Shown: positions 27,581 through 37,476, numbered from the stretch's first letter. The stretch: 64,000 nucleotides of DNA from Pseudomonadota bacterium (GCA_020160755.1 JAIUPN010000001.1:124001-188000); one strand, 5' to 3'. Notes: generated from the sequence alone by a model not told the origin. A program made the numbers and translations.

Positions 27581-28237
27581 CTAGTTCGTTCCGGCCAATC
27601 CCGCGACCCACGCCTTGGTCGCCGGGAAATTGTCCATCGCACGCTGATATCCCGCCCGCGCCCTGGTCCGTTCGATATAGTCGAGTTCGGTCGCGCCGAA
27701 GGTAAAGCCGATTGTGCGCTGGGCAAACTGGAGCGCGTAGGTCACCGAGATATCGGCGGCGGTAAAATGGTCGGCGGCGATATAGCGCGTGCGCGCCAGC
27801 TGGCGGCTCACAAGGCCGAGACGGCTTTTGAAGATGTCGAGCGCCCACTCTGTCGTCCGGTTTTCCCACTCGGCTTCGGGCGCGAGGATGTGCGTCGCGA
27901 CAATGGCGTTGATCGGACCCGCGAGACCCGCTTCGCCCATATGGAGGAACTGCTGATAGGTCGGGAAGGCCGGGTCGTCCGGCGTCGGCGCGAACGGAGT
28001 GGGTCCGTAACGCGCGAGCAGATATTCCATGATCGCGATCGATTCGACCATCACCGTGTCGCCGTCGACGATCGCAGGGATGAATCCGGCGGGGTTGATC
28101 GCCAGAAATTCGCTGTCCTTATCGAGGCCGTCGAGCAGATCGACCGGCCGCATATGATAGGGACGCCCCATTTCTTCGAGTAGCCAGGCAACACGGAAAC
28201 CGCGGCCTTCGCCATAGAGGGTGATCATATCGGCCAT
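27581..28237 (-). CDS. Glutathione S-transferase family protein
   Basis: A protein of 218 residues. The N-terminal thioredoxin-like domain has ITLYGEGRGFRVAWLLEEMG, the cis-Pro segment GFIPAIVD and the glutathione-binding VESIAIMEYLLARYG. The helical C-terminal domain contains HFTAADISVTYALQF with the capping Asp. No adjacent catabolic gene gives the substrate. ATG 28237 is taken; TTG 28243 and ATG 28228 are also possible, the last having GAGG 9 nt upstream. It overlaps or abuts the stop of the SDR gene, so the two form an operon. Confidence 0.92.
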   Translation of the reverse strand: MADMITLYGEGRGFRVAWLLEEMGRPYHMRPVDLLDGLDKDSEFLAINPAGFIPAIVDGDTVMVESIAIMEYLLARYGPTPFAPTPDDPAFPTYQQFLHMGEAGLAGPINAIVATHILAPEAEWENRTTEWALDIFKSRLGLVSRQLARTRYIAADHFTAADISVTYALQFAQRTIGFTFGATELDYIERTRARAGYQRAMDNFPATKAWVAGLAGTN

Positions 28238-28239
28238 CC

Positions 28240-28959
28240 TCAAAACCGGATCATGATCCGGCGCGCGAGCGCGGGCGAGACGCTGTGGACGAACTGCAGC
28301 ATCTTCACCATCCCGGCGTTGACCTCACGCTTTCCGGTGCGAATGCCGCTGACGATTTCGGCGGCGCAATCATGTGCGCTCATCTTCTTGCCCGCGCGCC
28401 CCGCGGTCATGTTCGTTTCAACCACAGGCGGCAATGCTTCGATCACGCGCACATTGCTGTCTTTCAGCAAGTGACGGATCGCCTGCGTATAGCTGCGCAG
28501 CCCTGCCTTGGTCGCGCAATAGATCGATCCGCCCGCACGCGGCGCAATCGCGAGACCCGAGGTGACGTTGACGATCGCGGCTTCGGGCTGGGCGCGAAGC
28601 ACTGGCAGCAGCCGTGTGCAGAGCGCGATCGGCGCATCAAGGTTGGTGCGGATGCACTGCGCGGCACTCTCCAGCGTTTCGGGCTTGTCGAGCTCATATT
28701 CGCTGCCAACCCCCGTGTTGTTGACGAGCAAGGCGAGCGGTTTTCCCGCGACGCCTTCGACGACCACATCGACGCCAGCCGGGGTCGACAAGTCGCTCGC
28801 GATAGTGCCGAAGCCGAGCGCCGCCATCGCCTGCAACTTCTCGGCCGAACGGCCCGTGACGATGACGCTGGCGCCTGCACCCTGCAATTGCAGCGCGATC
28901 TCGCGCCCGATCCCGTCGCTACCGCCCGTCACCAGCGCCAGTTTGCCGCGAATTTCCAT
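28240..28959 (-). CDS. Short-chain dehydrogenase/reductase
   Basis: A classical SDR of 239 residues using NAD(P). The cofactor loop is VTGGSDGIGRE, the usual NNAG appears as NNTG, and the catalytic set is Ser in NVTSGLA with YCATK. The C-terminal region resembles the DltE/YqjQ-like subgroup (RVIEALPPVVETNMTAGR). ATG 28959 has GGAGGGG upstream; an extended frame to 29010 lacks support. The substrate is unknown. It precedes the GST gene and diverges from uvrC. Confidence 0.9.
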   Translation of the reverse strand: MEIRGKLALVTGGSDGIGREIALQLQGAGASVIVTGRSAEKLQAMAALGFGTIASDLSTPAGVDVVVEGVAGKPLALLVNNTGVGSEYELDKPETLESAAQCIRTNLDAPIALCTRLLPVLRAQPEAAIVNVTSGLAIAPRAGGSIYCATKAGLRSYTQAIRHLLKDSNVRVIEALPPVVETNMTAGRAGKKMSAHDCAAEIVSGIRTGKREVNAGMVKMLQFVHSVSPALARRIMIRF

Positions 28960-29027
28960 AAGACCCCTCCTATGTTTTACCCCGCGCACTATGGCGGGTC
29001 GCATCGCCATCGCCTACATGCAAAATC

Positions 29028-30962
29028 ATGGCCCGCCCGAACGCTCCCGACCGATTCAACGAAGAAAAAGCGACCTATGTGATGCGCGGCGGCGACGGGG
29101 AAGGCGACCAGCCCGACCTCGAACGCGGCGCCGAGGCGATCCGCAGCGTCGTGCGCAAACTGCCGACGCGCCCCGGCGTGTACCGGATGCTCGATGCGCG
29201 CGGCGACGTGCTCTATGTGGGCAAGGCGCGTGCGCTCAAGAACCGGGTGACCAATTATACGCAGGTCGCGCGGCTGCCGCAGCGGCTTCAGCGGATGGTC
29301 GCGCAGACGCGCGCGATGGAGATCGTCACGACGACGAGCGAGGCAGAGGCGCTGCTGCTCGAAGCGCAGCTGATCAAGCGCTATCGCCCGCCGTACAATG
29401 TGCTGCTGCGCGACGACAAAAGTTTCCCCTTCATCCTGCTGCGCACCGACCATGATTTTCCGCGCGTCCAGAAGCATCGTGGCGCGCGGCGCGCGAAGGG
29501 CCGCTATTACGGGCCGTTCGCGAGTGCGGGGTCGGTGGCGCAGACGCTGAATGCGCTGCAAAAGACCTTTTTGTTGCGCAGCTGCACCGATAGCTTCTTC
29601 GCCAACCGCTCGCGGCCGTGCCTGCTCTATCAGATCAAGCGGTGTAGCGCGCCCTGCGTCGACCGCATTTCGAAGGAGGATTACGCCGGGCTGGTCGGCG
29701 ACGCGCAGGACTTCCTCGAAGGCCGCTCGACCGCGGTCCAGAAGCGGCTGGGCGATGCGATGACCAAGGCTGCCGAGGCGATGGACTATGAGCAGGCGGC
29801 GGTGATCCGTGACAGGTTGAAGTCGCTGACCTTCATTCAGGGCAGCCAGTCGGTTCACGCCGACGGGCTGGGCGATGCCGACGTGTTTGCGCTCGCCGCG
29901 AAGGGCGGGCAGCTGTGCATCGCGGGCTTCTTCATCCGTGGCGGACAGAATTGGGGGCATCGCAGCTTCTTCCCGGCGCATGTGTCGGGCGTGCCCGAAG
30001 CCGAGGTCATGGCGAGCTTCCTGATGCAATTCTATGAGGGTGTGCCGCCGCCGAAACTGATCCTCGTCGATCGCGAGCCCGACGAATGCGCGTTGCTCGC
30101 TGAGGCGCTCGGCGAAAGCGGCGCCCGTAAGATCGAAATCAGCGTGCCGCAGCGCGGCAACCGCCGCCGCCTGCTCGAACAGGCGGTGCGCAACGCGGGC
30201 GAAGAACTGGATCGTCGGCTGGCGGAGAGCAGCAGCCAGGCGAAGCTTGGCCGCGAGCTTGCCGAGCTGTTCGACCTCGAAAACCCGCCGCAGCGCATCG
30301 AAATCTATGACAACAGCCATATTCAGGGCACCAACGCACTCGGCGCGATGGTCGTCGCGGGCCCCGAGGGCTGGATCAAGGGTGCGTATCGCAAGTTCAA
30401 CATCAAGCGTGCCGAGACACGGCCAGGCGACGATTTCGCGATGATGCGCGAGGTGTTCGAGCGCCGCTTCGCGCGCGCGATCGAGGAGGATCCCGAGCGC
30501 ACCAAGGGTGAATGGCCCGACCTTGTGCTGATCGACGGCGGCAAGGGACAGGTGTCGGCCGCGGGCGCGGTACTCGCCGAGCTGGGGATCGATGATCTGA
30601 CCTATGTCGGCGTTGCCAAGGGCCCCGACCGTAACGCCGGGCGCGAGACCTTCTATCATCCCGACGGGCGCGAATTCACGCTGCCACCGAACAATGCGGT
30701 GCTCTTCTACATCCAGCGGCTGCGCGACGAGGCGCACCGCTTCGCGATCGGAGCGCACCGGCAAAAGCGTGCAAAGGCGATGGGCACGTCGCCGCTCGAC
30801 GAAGTGCCGGGGATTGGCCCGGCGCGCAAGCGGGCGCTGCTGATGCATTTCGGAACCGCGCGCGCGGTGCGCGGCGCGAGCCTCGAAGACCTGCGCAAGG
30901 CGCCGGGCGTGAGCGCCGCGGTCGCGCAGGCGGTGCATGATTTCTATCATTCGGGACGGTGA
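29028..30962 (+). CDS. uvrC: Excinuclease ABC subunit C
   Basis: A nuclease of 644 residues that makes both incisions in nucleotide excision repair. The GIY-YIG domain starts at PGVYRMLDARGDVLYVGKA (about 49-67). A Cys-rich region with CSAPC and a UVR motif around AMDYEQAAVIRDRLKSL bind UvrB. The RNase H-like 3' nuclease domain has IEIYDNSHIQG and LVLIDGGKGQVSAA with catalytic Asp residues. A helix-hairpin-helix pair (VPGIGPARKRALL, APGVSAAVA) ends the protein. Confidence 0.98.
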   Translation: MARPNAPDRFNEEKATYVMRGGDGEGDQPDLERGAEAIRSVVRKLPTRPGVYRMLDARGDVLYVGKARALKNRVTNYTQVARLPQRLQRMVAQTRAMEIVTTTSEAEALLLEAQLIKRYRPPYNVLLRDDKSFPFILLRTDHDFPRVQKHRGARRAKGRYYGPFASAGSVAQTLNALQKTFLLRSCTDSFFANRSRPCLLYQIKRCSAPCVDRISKEDYAGLVGDAQDFLEGRSTAVQKRLGDAMTKAAEAMDYEQAAVIRDRLKSLTFIQGSQSVHADGLGDADVFALAAKGGQLCIAGFFIRGGQNWGHRSFFPAHVSGVPEAEVMASFLMQFYEGVPPPKLILVDREPDECALLAEALGESGARKIEISVPQRGNRRRLLEQAVRNAGEELDRRLAESSSQAKLGRELAELFDLENPPQRIEIYDNSHIQGTNALGAMVVAGPEGWIKGAYRKFNIKRAETRPGDDFAMMREVFERRFARAIEEDPERTKGEWPDLVLIDGGKGQVSAAGAVLAELGIDDLTYVGVAKGPDRNAGRETFYHPDGREFTLPPNNAVLFYIQRLRDEAHRFAIGAHRQKRAKAMGTSPLDEVPGIGPARKRALLMHFGTARAVRGASLEDLRKAPGVSAAVAQAVHDFYHSGR

Positions 30963-30972
30963 GGGGAAGATT

Positions 30973-31356
30973 ATGGATTTTGCAGCCGCCATGCCGCTGG
31001 CGACGACGCTGGGCGTCACCATTCACGAAGGCAGCAAGGAGCGCGTTGCGGGCAAGCTCCTCGTCCGGCCCGAAATCTGTACCGCGGGCGGGATCGTCCA
31101 TGGCGGCGCGATCATGGCCTTTGCCGACTGCCTTGGTGCGGTCGGGGCCTTCCTGACCTTGCCCGAAGGCGCGAACGGTACGACGACGATCGAAAGCAAG
31201 ACCAATTTCCTCGGCGCTGGCCCTGTGGGATCGACGCTCATTGGCGAGGCGGCTCCGGTGAAGATCGGCAAGCGCCTGTCGGTGTGGCAGACGCGCATCC
31301 GCACCGAGGAGGGCGCCGAGGTCGCGCTGGTGACGCAGACGCAGATGGTGCTTTGA
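30973..31356 (+). CDS. PaaI-family hotdog thioesterase
   Basis: A protein of 127 residues from ATG 30973 (GGGAAG just upstream). The hotdog fold signature [22 protein letters not shown] carries the HGG motif and the catalytic Asp. [19 protein letters not shown] is the central helix-strand region. It probably hydrolyses acyl- or aryl-CoA esters. It starts 10 nt after uvrC, and its stop overlaps the TTG start of recO. Confidence 0.88.
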   Translation: MDFAAAMPLATTLGVTIHEGSKERVAGKLLVRPEICTAGGIVHGGAIMAFADCLGAVGAFLTLPEGANGTTTIESKTNFLGAGPVGSTLIGEAAPVKIGKRLSVWQTRIRTEEGAEVALVTQTQMVL

Positions 31357-32090
31357 CCAGCCTGACCGCCGAGGCGATCGTCTGCGCGGTGCGCACGCAT
31401 GGTGAGCATGGCGCGATTTTGCGCGCGCTGACCGAAGAGGCGGGGCTGGTCGCGGGTTATGTGCGCGGCGGACGCTCGCGGCGGCTGCGGCCGATCCTGA
31501 TGCCGGGTAATCTGGTCGCGCTCGAAATGCGCGCACGAACCGAGGAACAGCTTGCCGGTGCGACCGCCGAATTGCTGACCAGCCGCGCGCCCTTGCTCGC
31601 CGAACCGCTGCCCGCCGCGGCGATCGACTGGGCAACGAGCCTGACTGCCGCAACTTTGCCCGAAAGCCAGCCCTATCCGGCGCTCTACGCCGCGCTTTCG
31701 GCGGTGCTCGACGCGATCGGCGCCGCGTCGTCGGCGCGGCAATGGGCTGGCGCGCTGGCGCGGTACGAGCAATTGCTGCTCGCCGAACTGGGGTTCGGGA
31801 TGAACCTCGACGAATGTGTCGTGACGGGCGCGTCCGAAGACCTCGCATTCGTCAGCCCGAAATCGGGGGGTGCGGTCAGCAGGGCCGCGGCGGCGGGCTA
31901 TGAGGCGCGGCTGATGCGCCTGCCATCCTTCCTGCGCGGCACCGATGCGAACCCGTCCCTGCCCGATGTGATCGACGGACTGGCGATCACCGGTCACTTC
32001 CTCGACCGCGACCTGCTCGACGGCCGCAACCGCGACTTGCTGTCCGTAAGGGAAAGATTGCTCGACCGGCTGGGCAGGGCGGTTGCGTGA
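31353..32090 (+). CDS. recO: DNA repair protein RecO
   Basis: A protein of 245 residues. An N-terminal OB-fold ([36 protein letters not shown]) is followed by the helical RecO domain with [23 protein letters not shown]. The paired Cys zinc motif of many RecO proteins is not present in usual form. RecO loads RecA onto SSB-coated single strands with RecR. The start is TTG 31353, overlapping the thioesterase stop as TTGA. No ATG suits the N-terminus. Confidence 0.93.
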   Translation: MTSLTAEAIVCAVRTHGEHGAILRALTEEAGLVAGYVRGGRSRRLRPILMPGNLVALEMRARTEEQLAGATAELLTSRAPLLAEPLPAAAIDWATSLTAATLPESQPYPALYAALSAVLDAIGAASSARQWAGALARYEQLLLAELGFGMNLDECVVTGASEDLAFVSPKSGGAVSRAAAAGYEARLMRLPSFLRGTDANPSLPDVIDGLAITGHFLDRDLLDGRNRDLLSVRERLLDRLGRAVA

Positions 32091-32138
32091 CGCGCCGCCG
32101 CTGTCTAAGCGGCTGGCGAGATACGAAAGGGCGACGCG

Positions 32139-33185
32139 TTGAAAATCCTGCTGCTGGCTGGCGATGGTATTGGTCCGGAAATCATGGCGGAGGTCGAGAA
32201 GGTTCTCGCCGCGCTCGCCTTGCCGGTGACGCTCGACCGCGCGCTCGTCGGCGGGGCGGCGTATGAAGCGACCGGCCATCCGCTGCCGCCCGAAACGCTC
32301 GCGAAGGCGAAAGCCGCCGATGCCCTCCTCTTCGGCGCGGTCGGCGATCCGCGCTTCGACAATGTCGAGCGCCACCTGCGCCCCGAACAGGCGATTCTCG
32401 GCCTCCGCTCGGAACTCGGCCTGTTCGCCAATCTGCGCCCCGCCAAGCTGTTTGCGGGTCTCGAAGACAGTTCGGCGCTGCGCCCCGAAGTCGCGTCGGC
32501 GATCGACCTGCTGATCGTCCGCGAACTCAACGGCGACGTCTATTTCGGCGAAAAGGGCACACGCACGACGTCCGACGGGCAGCGCGAAGGCTATGACGTG
32601 ATGTCGTACAGCGAAAGCGAAGTCCGCCGCATCGCGCATGTCGCGTTCCGCGCCGCACAAGGCCGCGCGAAGCGCCTCTGCTCGGTCGACAAGGCGAATG
32701 TGCTCGAAACCTCGCAGCTCTGGCGCGATGTGGTGATCGAAGTCGCCGCGGAATATCCCGATGTGACGCTGACCCATATGTATGTCGACAACGCCGCGAT
32801 GCAGCTCGTGCGCAATCCGGGACAGTTCGACGTCGTCGTCACCGGCAACCTCTTTGGCGATATCTTGTCCGACCAGGCGTCGATGTGTGTCGGCTCGATC
32901 GGGCTGCTCGCCTCGGCGTCGCTGAGTGACGGCAAGCTGGGATTGTACGAGCCGATCCACGGCAGCGCGCCCGACATCGCGGGGCAAGGTGTCGCGAACC
33001 CGCTGGCGATGATCCTGTCGCTCGCGATGCTGCTGCGCCATTCGGGCGGCGACGAGGCGAGCGCGGCACGGATCGAGGCGGCGGTCGCGAAGGTGCTCGC
33101 CGATGGTTGCCGCGGGGCCGATCTGGGGGGCAATATGGGAACGGCGGCATTGGGCGATGCGGTGGTTTCGGTTTTGAACGGATAA
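32139..33185 (+). CDS. leuB: 3-isopropylmalate dehydrogenase
   Basis: An NAD-dependent enzyme of 348 residues in leucine synthesis. Motifs are [13 protein letters not shown] at the start, the substrate Arg cluster in [28 protein letters not shown], catalytic Tyr/Lys in [14 protein letters not shown], metal ligands in [11 protein letters not shown], and the NAD-adjacent [14 protein letters not shown]. The start is TTG 32139 after AAAGGG. The leuC/leuD genes are not in the window. Confidence 0.97.
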   Translation: MKILLLAGDGIGPEIMAEVEKVLAALALPVTLDRALVGGAAYEATGHPLPPETLAKAKAADALLFGAVGDPRFDNVERHLRPEQAILGLRSELGLFANLRPAKLFAGLEDSSALRPEVASAIDLLIVRELNGDVYFGEKGTRTTSDGQREGYDVMSYSESEVRRIAHVAFRAAQGRAKRLCSVDKANVLETSQLWRDVVIEVAAEYPDVTLTHMYVDNAAMQLVRNPGQFDVVVTGNLFGDILSDQASMCVGSIGLLASASLSDGKLGLYEPIHGSAPDIAGQGVANPLAMILSLAMLLRHSGGDEASAARIEAAVAKVLADGCRGADLGGNMGTAALGDAVVSVLNG

Positions 33186-33189
33186 GAAA

Positions 33190-34398
33190 ATGAAAAAGAC
33201 GACGGGTTTCGATCGCAGCAAGACGAAGAACTGGCACCCCGCTACGCAGGCGGTACGTGGCGGTACGTGGCGCAGCGAGCATGGCGAGACGTCCGAAGCG
33301 CTCTTCCTGACCTCAGGCTACACTTATGACAGCGCCGAGGAAGTCGCGGCGCGCTTTGCCGGCGAAGAGCAGGGCATGACCTATTCGCGCCTTCAGAACC
33401 CGACTGTTTCGATGCTCGAGGAACGCATCGCGCTGATGGAAGGCGCCGAAGCGTGCCGCACGCAGGCGACCGGAATGGCCGCGATGACGACCGCCTTGCT
33501 GTGCCAATTGTCGGCGGGCGACCATATCGTCGCCGCAAAGGCCGCCTTCGGGTCGTGTCGCTGGCTCGTCGACCATCTTTGCCCACGGTTCGGCATCGAG
33601 ACGACCGTCGTCGACGGGCGCGATAACGACGCGTGGGAAAAGGCGATCAAGGCGAACACCAAGGTCTTCTTCTTCGAAACCCCGGCGAACCCGACGATGG
33701 ATATCGTCGACATGAAACATGTGTGCGGCCTCGCGAAGGCGCATGGCATCACCACCGTCGTCGACAATGCCTTTGCGACCGCGGCGCTCCAGCGCCCGAT
33801 GGATTTCGGTGCCGATGTCGTCGCTTACTCGGCGACGAAGCTGATGGAAGGGCAGGGGCGCGTGCTCGCGGGTGCGGTGTGCGGGACGGAGAAATTCATC
33901 AACGACGTGCTGTTGCCGTTTCAGCGCAACACGGGGCCGAACCTGTCGCCGTTCAACGCGTGGGTGGTCCTGAAGGGGCTCGAGACGCTCGACCTGCGCG
34001 CGCGGCGCCAGTCGGAAAATGCGCTCGCGGTCGGCAAGGCGATCGAAGGGCGCGTCGCGCGGATGCTGCATCCGGGACTTGCGAGCCATCCGCAACATAA
34101 TCTGGCGATGAGCCAGTCGAGCGCGTGCGGCCCGATCTTCTCCTTCGTACTCGACGGCGGGCGCGAACGGGCGATGACGTTCCTCAACGCGCTCGAACTC
34201 GTCGACATCAGCAACAATATCGGCGATTCGCGCAGTCTGTGCTGCCACCCGTGGACGACGACGCATTATGGCGTGAGCGAAGAAGCGCGTATCGACATGG
34301 GCGTCGTCGAGGGTATGCTGCGCATCAATATCGGCCTTGAAGATCCGCGCGATGTGACCGCCGATCTGGACCAGGCATTGACCAAAGTCGGGCTTTGA
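33190..34398 (+). CDS. metZ: O-succinylhomoserine sulfhydrylase
   Basis: A PLP enzyme of 402 residues of the Cys/Met-metabolism family that makes homocysteine from O-succinylhomoserine and sulfide. Lys217 in YSATKLMEGQGRVLAGA is the cofactor lysine, and FFFETPANPTMDIVD and VDNAFATAALQRP bind PLP. The MetZ assignment over MetB/MetC rests on the N-terminal TQAVRGGTWRSEHGETSEALFLTSGY pattern typical of alphaproteobacterial MetZ. It follows leuB by 4 nt. Confidence 0.93.
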   Translation: MKKTTGFDRSKTKNWHPATQAVRGGTWRSEHGETSEALFLTSGYTYDSAEEVAARFAGEEQGMTYSRLQNPTVSMLEERIALMEGAEACRTQATGMAAMTTALLCQLSAGDHIVAAKAAFGSCRWLVDHLCPRFGIETTVVDGRDNDAWEKAIKANTKVFFFETPANPTMDIVDMKHVCGLAKAHGITTVVDNAFATAALQRPMDFGADVVAYSATKLMEGQGRVLAGAVCGTEKFINDVLLPFQRNTGPNLSPFNAWVVLKGLETLDLRARRQSENALAVGKAIEGRVARMLHPGLASHPQHNLAMSQSSACGPIFSFVLDGGRERAMTFLNALELVDISNNIGDSRSLCCHPWTTTHYGVSEEARIDMGVVEGMLRINIGLEDPRDVTADLDQALTKVGL

Positions 34399-34412
34399 GC
34401 GACGCTGACGCC

Positions 34413-34823
34413 ATGACCACGATGATCGACTCCTTCTTCCCCTTTGCGGCGACCACCGGGTCGATCACCGTGCGCGTGGCGGTCAGCTACCTGCCCGAGC
34501 AGTCGCATCCGGCGCTTGGCCGCTGGTTCTGGGCCTATCATGTCCGCGTCGAAAATCATGGTGAGACCGCAGTGCAGCTGCTCAGCCGCCATTGGCGGAT
34601 CAGCGACGGGCGCGGCCAGATCAGCGAAGTCGAGGGTGAGGGCGTTGTTGGCGAACAGCCGTTGATCGCGCCGGGCGGCGCCTATGACTATGTATCGGGC
34701 TGCCCGCTGCCGACCCCCGAAGGGTCGATGGTCGGAAGCTATGCGATGGAACTCGGCGACGGATCGCAGATGCTCGTCGCGATCCCGCATTTCCCGCTCG
34801 TGGCGCCTGCGACAGCGTCATGA
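34413..34823 (+). CDS. apaG: ApaG-domain protein
   Basis: A single-domain fibronectin-III-like protein of 136 residues. Motifs are ITVRVAVSYLPEQS, FWAYHVRVENHGETAVQLLSRHW, SEVEGEGVVGEQPLIAPGG and GSMVGSYAMEL. ApaG is linked to cobalt resistance in enterobacteria, but its biochemical role is unclear. ATG 34413 is given. A TTG at 34395 overlapping the metZ stop as TTGA is an alternative that would add six residues. The stop overlaps the LysR gene start by 4 nt. Confidence 0.92.
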   Translation: MTTMIDSFFPFAATTGSITVRVAVSYLPEQSHPALGRWFWAYHVRVENHGETAVQLLSRHWRISDGRGQISEVEGEGVVGEQPLIAPGGAYDYVSGCPLPTPEGSMVGSYAMELGDGSQMLVAIPHFPLVAPATAS

Positions 34824-35614
34824 AACGCACGCACCTGCCCCTGAACGCCCTGCGCGTGTTCGACGCCGCTGCCCGGCATTTGAGCTTCACGCGCGCCGCC
34901 GACGAACTCGCGGTGACGCCGGCCGCCGTCGGACAGCAGATTCGCGCCCTCGAGGATATGCTCGGCGTCGTGCTGTTCCGCCGCACGCCGAAGGGGCTGG
35001 AACTGACGGGCGAGGCCGACGCCGGGCTCGACGCGTTGCGGCAGGGCTTTTTGCAGTTCGAGGAATCGGTGCGCGCGATGCAGGCGGGACAATCGTCGCA
35101 GTCGCTGACGATCGCGGCGCCGCGCGACCTGACCGCCAAATGGCTGGCGCCGCGGCTTGCGCGGTATAGCCAGCAGGCGCCCGACGTGCGCTTCACTTTG
35201 GTGTCGGCCGACAGCGGCATCGATTTCACCGAAGCGAACCTCGACCTCGCGATCTTCTGGACCGACGGTGTCGGTGAGCATGAGGGCGTCGCGCTCGCCG
35301 ACGCGTTGATGGTCACGGTGGCGGGGCCGGGAGCGAGCAGCGACACGCGCATCGCCTGGCCAGGCTGCCCCGTCGCCGACGGCGAACCCGCGCTGCGGCT
35401 CGGCGATGCGGGTCTTGCGATCGACGCCGCCGCCAACGGGCTGGGGCAGGCGAATGTTCCGGCGATGCTCGCCGAGGCGGATATCGCGGCGGGGCGCGTG
35501 CGGCCGGTGGGCGACGCTTTCGCCGTGAAACAGGGTTATTGGCTGGTCGCGCCGACGCCGCAGTGGCGGCAGGCGAAGGTCAAGGCGCTGGTCGCGGCTT
35601 TGATCGCCGCCTGA
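34820..35614 (+). CDS. GcvA-like LysR-family transcriptional regulator
   Basis: A protein of 264 residues. The N-terminal winged helix is LNALRVFDAAARHLSFTRAA.ELAVTPAAVGQQIRALE, the form typical of the GcvA/AmpR subgroup. The effector-binding domain begins SLTIAAPRDLTAKWLAPRL. It is slightly short for the family (usually about 300) because the second half of the effector domain is compact. It is coupled to apaG by ATGA. The target genes are unknown; no divergent gene is present, so autoregulation of the usual divergent type is not obvious. Confidence 0.88.
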   Translation: MKRTHLPLNALRVFDAAARHLSFTRAADELAVTPAAVGQQIRALEDMLGVVLFRRTPKGLELTGEADAGLDALRQGFLQFEESVRAMQAGQSSQSLTIAAPRDLTAKWLAPRLARYSQQAPDVRFTLVSADSGIDFTEANLDLAIFWTDGVGEHEGVALADALMVTVAGPGASSDTRIAWPGCPVADGEPALRLGDAGLAIDAAANGLGQANVPAMLAEADIAAGRVRPVGDAFAVKQGYWLVAPTPQWRQAKVKALVAALIAA

Positions 35615-35673
35615 TGTAACCCGGCCCGGCGGCCGTCCGAATAGCCCTGAAATCATCATTCGGGGACATTCAC

Positions 35674-36153
35674 ATGCTCAAAATTCTGGACAGGCTTCCG
35701 CCTGCAACTTTCGCGGTCGGTGCGCTCCGCTGGTCGTTGGTATTTATCTTCGCATTTTTCGGGGTCGCGAAATTTGCGGCCTATGAGGCCGAAGGCGTGG
35801 CCGAGATCGCCATGCACTATCCGCTGTTCGCATGGATGTACCCGCTGATCGGCGTTCAGGGGACGAGCAATGTCATCGGGACGATCGAGCTGACAACGGG
35901 TGCGTTGATCGCATCGGGGGCGTGGTCGCATCGCGCCGGGCTGCTCGGCGGGCTGATGGGCATGGCCACCTTCCTCGTCACGCTGAGCTTCAGCTTTGGT
36001 GTGCCCTTATGGCAGGAAGGCTATGGTTTCCCGTTCATGGGTTCGACCGCGCAGTTTCTGTTCAAGGATGCCGTCCTGCTGGCCGGTTGCCTTGGGCTGA
36101 CCCTGCACGCGGGTCACGGATTGCGTCGGGACAGCGCTGGTTTCAGGGACTGA
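35674..36153 (+). CDS. DUF417 (RclC/YkgB-like) membrane protein
   Basis: An inner-membrane protein of 159 residues with four predicted helices. The DUF417 pattern is clear: LRWSLVFIFAFFGVAKFAAYEAEGV, PLIGVQGTSNVIGTIELTTG, FLVTLSFSF and FLFKDAVLLAG. In E. coli RclC belongs to the reactive-chlorine resistance locus. Neither RclA nor RclR is nearby, so only the family can be stated. It is likely monocistronic and convergent with the serine hydrolase gene. Confidence 0.87.
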   Translation: MLKILDRLPPATFAVGALRWSLVFIFAFFGVAKFAAYEAEGVAEIAMHYPLFAWMYPLIGVQGTSNVIGTIELTTGALIASGAWSHRAGLLGGLMGMATFLVTLSFSFGVPLWQEGYGFPFMGSTAQFLFKDAVLLAGCLGLTLHAGHGLRRDSAGFRD

Positions 36154-36159
36154 GCGCGC

Positions 36160-37476
36160 TCATTTTGCCGCGAGGGCAAGCAGGCGCGTGACCAGTCCAA
36201 CCAGTGGCTCGGCCTCGACATTCGCCGCCGGATTGTTCCAGCTCGCGGTCACGACGAACCATCTGCCATCCGATTTGCGCTGGCCGAGCAGACTCATCGA
36301 CAGCACGCCGTTTTCGGACCCGCCCTTGTAGCCCAGATAGCTCCAGTCGGCCGCCGCCACCGGGCCGACGCCGTTGTTGATCGCCATCGCGGCGAGCAGG
36401 GTTTTCGACCGGCGCGTGCGCAGGTCGGCCATCAGCCGGGCGATATCGTTCGGGCTGGCAAACCAGCCGAGGCTTTCGATGAAACGTGGACCTTCGGTGA
36501 AGCTGATCCCGTCGACGTTGGCGAGGATCAGCCGCTTCCGGTTGTCCTCGATCAACCGGCGCTGCGCCGTATCGTCGCCGCGCACGAAAAGTGCGCGCAG
36601 GTCGACGAAATTATCGCCTTTCAGTGCAAAGGCCTCGACGGTGGTGAGCAGCGGGATGTTGCGCGACGGATCTTTATGCCCCGCGGCGCGCATCCGCGCC
36701 TCGATCGCCTCGCGGCCGATCAGGTGGATCAGCGTGTCGGTCGCGCCATTGTCGCTGACCGAAATCATCCAGTTCGTCAGCGTCTGCAACGTCACCGGTG
36801 TGCCGACCGGCCAGTTGGCGGTTGCCGCCGACGAAAAGCTGAGGTGCGTCAGCGGTACGACGTCGGACCAGCGCCGCTTCCCTGCGGTCACTTGGGCCGC
36901 AAGTTCGTCGAGGACATAGAGCTTGATCGTCGAACCGACGGCGAATTGCCGGTCGGGGTTCGTCGACGCGATGGGGCGGATGGTCCTGTCGCCAAGCTCG
37001 GCAACAAGGAAACCGGTTTGGCCGGGCAGTGCGGCGATCTCGGCCGCGACCTTGTCGAAACCGTCGTCCGCCACCGTGACGCCGGTGATGCGCAGCCCCG
37101 TCACGCGCGCGTCGGCCGCCGGACCGACGTCCAGCAAGACGGTGGCGACGCCTCGTTCAAAGCGCAGCTGCACGGTGCCCGAGCGGCCGTGTGTCCGCGT
37201 GGCGCGGTCGATCGCGACCGGATCGCCATATTGCGCGATCAGGCCGGCGCTGAAGGTCTTGAATTGCGGTTCGGGCACGGCAGTCTGGAAATGCGGATCG
37301 AAATAATCCGCATAGGCGATGCTGCCCTTGAACAGGTCGACCAGCTGCGCTGCGCGGTGATCGAAGGCGGCTTGTGTCGCCGGCGCGGTGGTCGCGGCAG
37401 CTTGAGCGATAGCGGCTGCGGGCAGGAGCGCCGCCAGCATCGCTGCCGCTATCGCCCCCGACCGAAATCCTGCCAT
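36160..37476 (-). CDS. Exported class-A-beta-lactamase-fold serine hydrolase
   Basis: A protein of 438 residues from ATG 37476 (GAGGAGG upstream). A signal peptide ends near AIAQ (about residue 25). Residues about 35-140 form an NTF2/Cpe-like N-terminal domain. The catalytic domain has the S-x-x-K pair Ser182/Lys185 (GSTIKLY), SDN at 241-243 (VSDNGATD), and KGG (GYKGGSENG) where class A enzymes have KTG. No canonical omega-loop Glu motif is recognisable, so true beta-lactamase activity is uncertain; a peptidase or esterase role is equally possible. It starts 10 nt after parE ends and may be cotranscribed with it. Confidence 0.82.
   Translation of the reverse strand: MAGFRSGAIAAAMLAALLPAAAIAQAAATTAPATQAAFDHRAAQLVDLFKGSIAYADYFDPHFQTAVPEPQFKTFSAGLIAQYGDPVAIDRATRTHGRSGTVQLRFERGVATVLLDVGPAADARVTGLRITGVTVADDGFDKVAAEIAALPGQTGFLVAELGDRTIRPIASTNPDRQFAVGSTIKLYVLDELAAQVTAGKRRWSDVVPLTHLSFSSAATANWPVGTPVTLQTLTNWMISVSDNGATDTLIHLIGREAIEARMRAAGHKDPSRNIPLLTTVEAFALKGDNFVDLRALFVRGDDTAQRRLIEDNRKRLILANVDGISFTEGPRFIESLGWFASPNDIARLMADLRTRRSKTLLAAMAINNGVGPVAAADWSYLGYKGGSENGVLSMSLLGQRKSDGRWFVVTASWNNPAANVEAEPLVGLVTRLLALAAK

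Noticed and set aside
28989..31022. 677-codon minus-strand open frame opposite uvrC
   Set aside because: It is antisense to uvrC, composition is typical of a GC-rich shadow frame, and no motif is visible.
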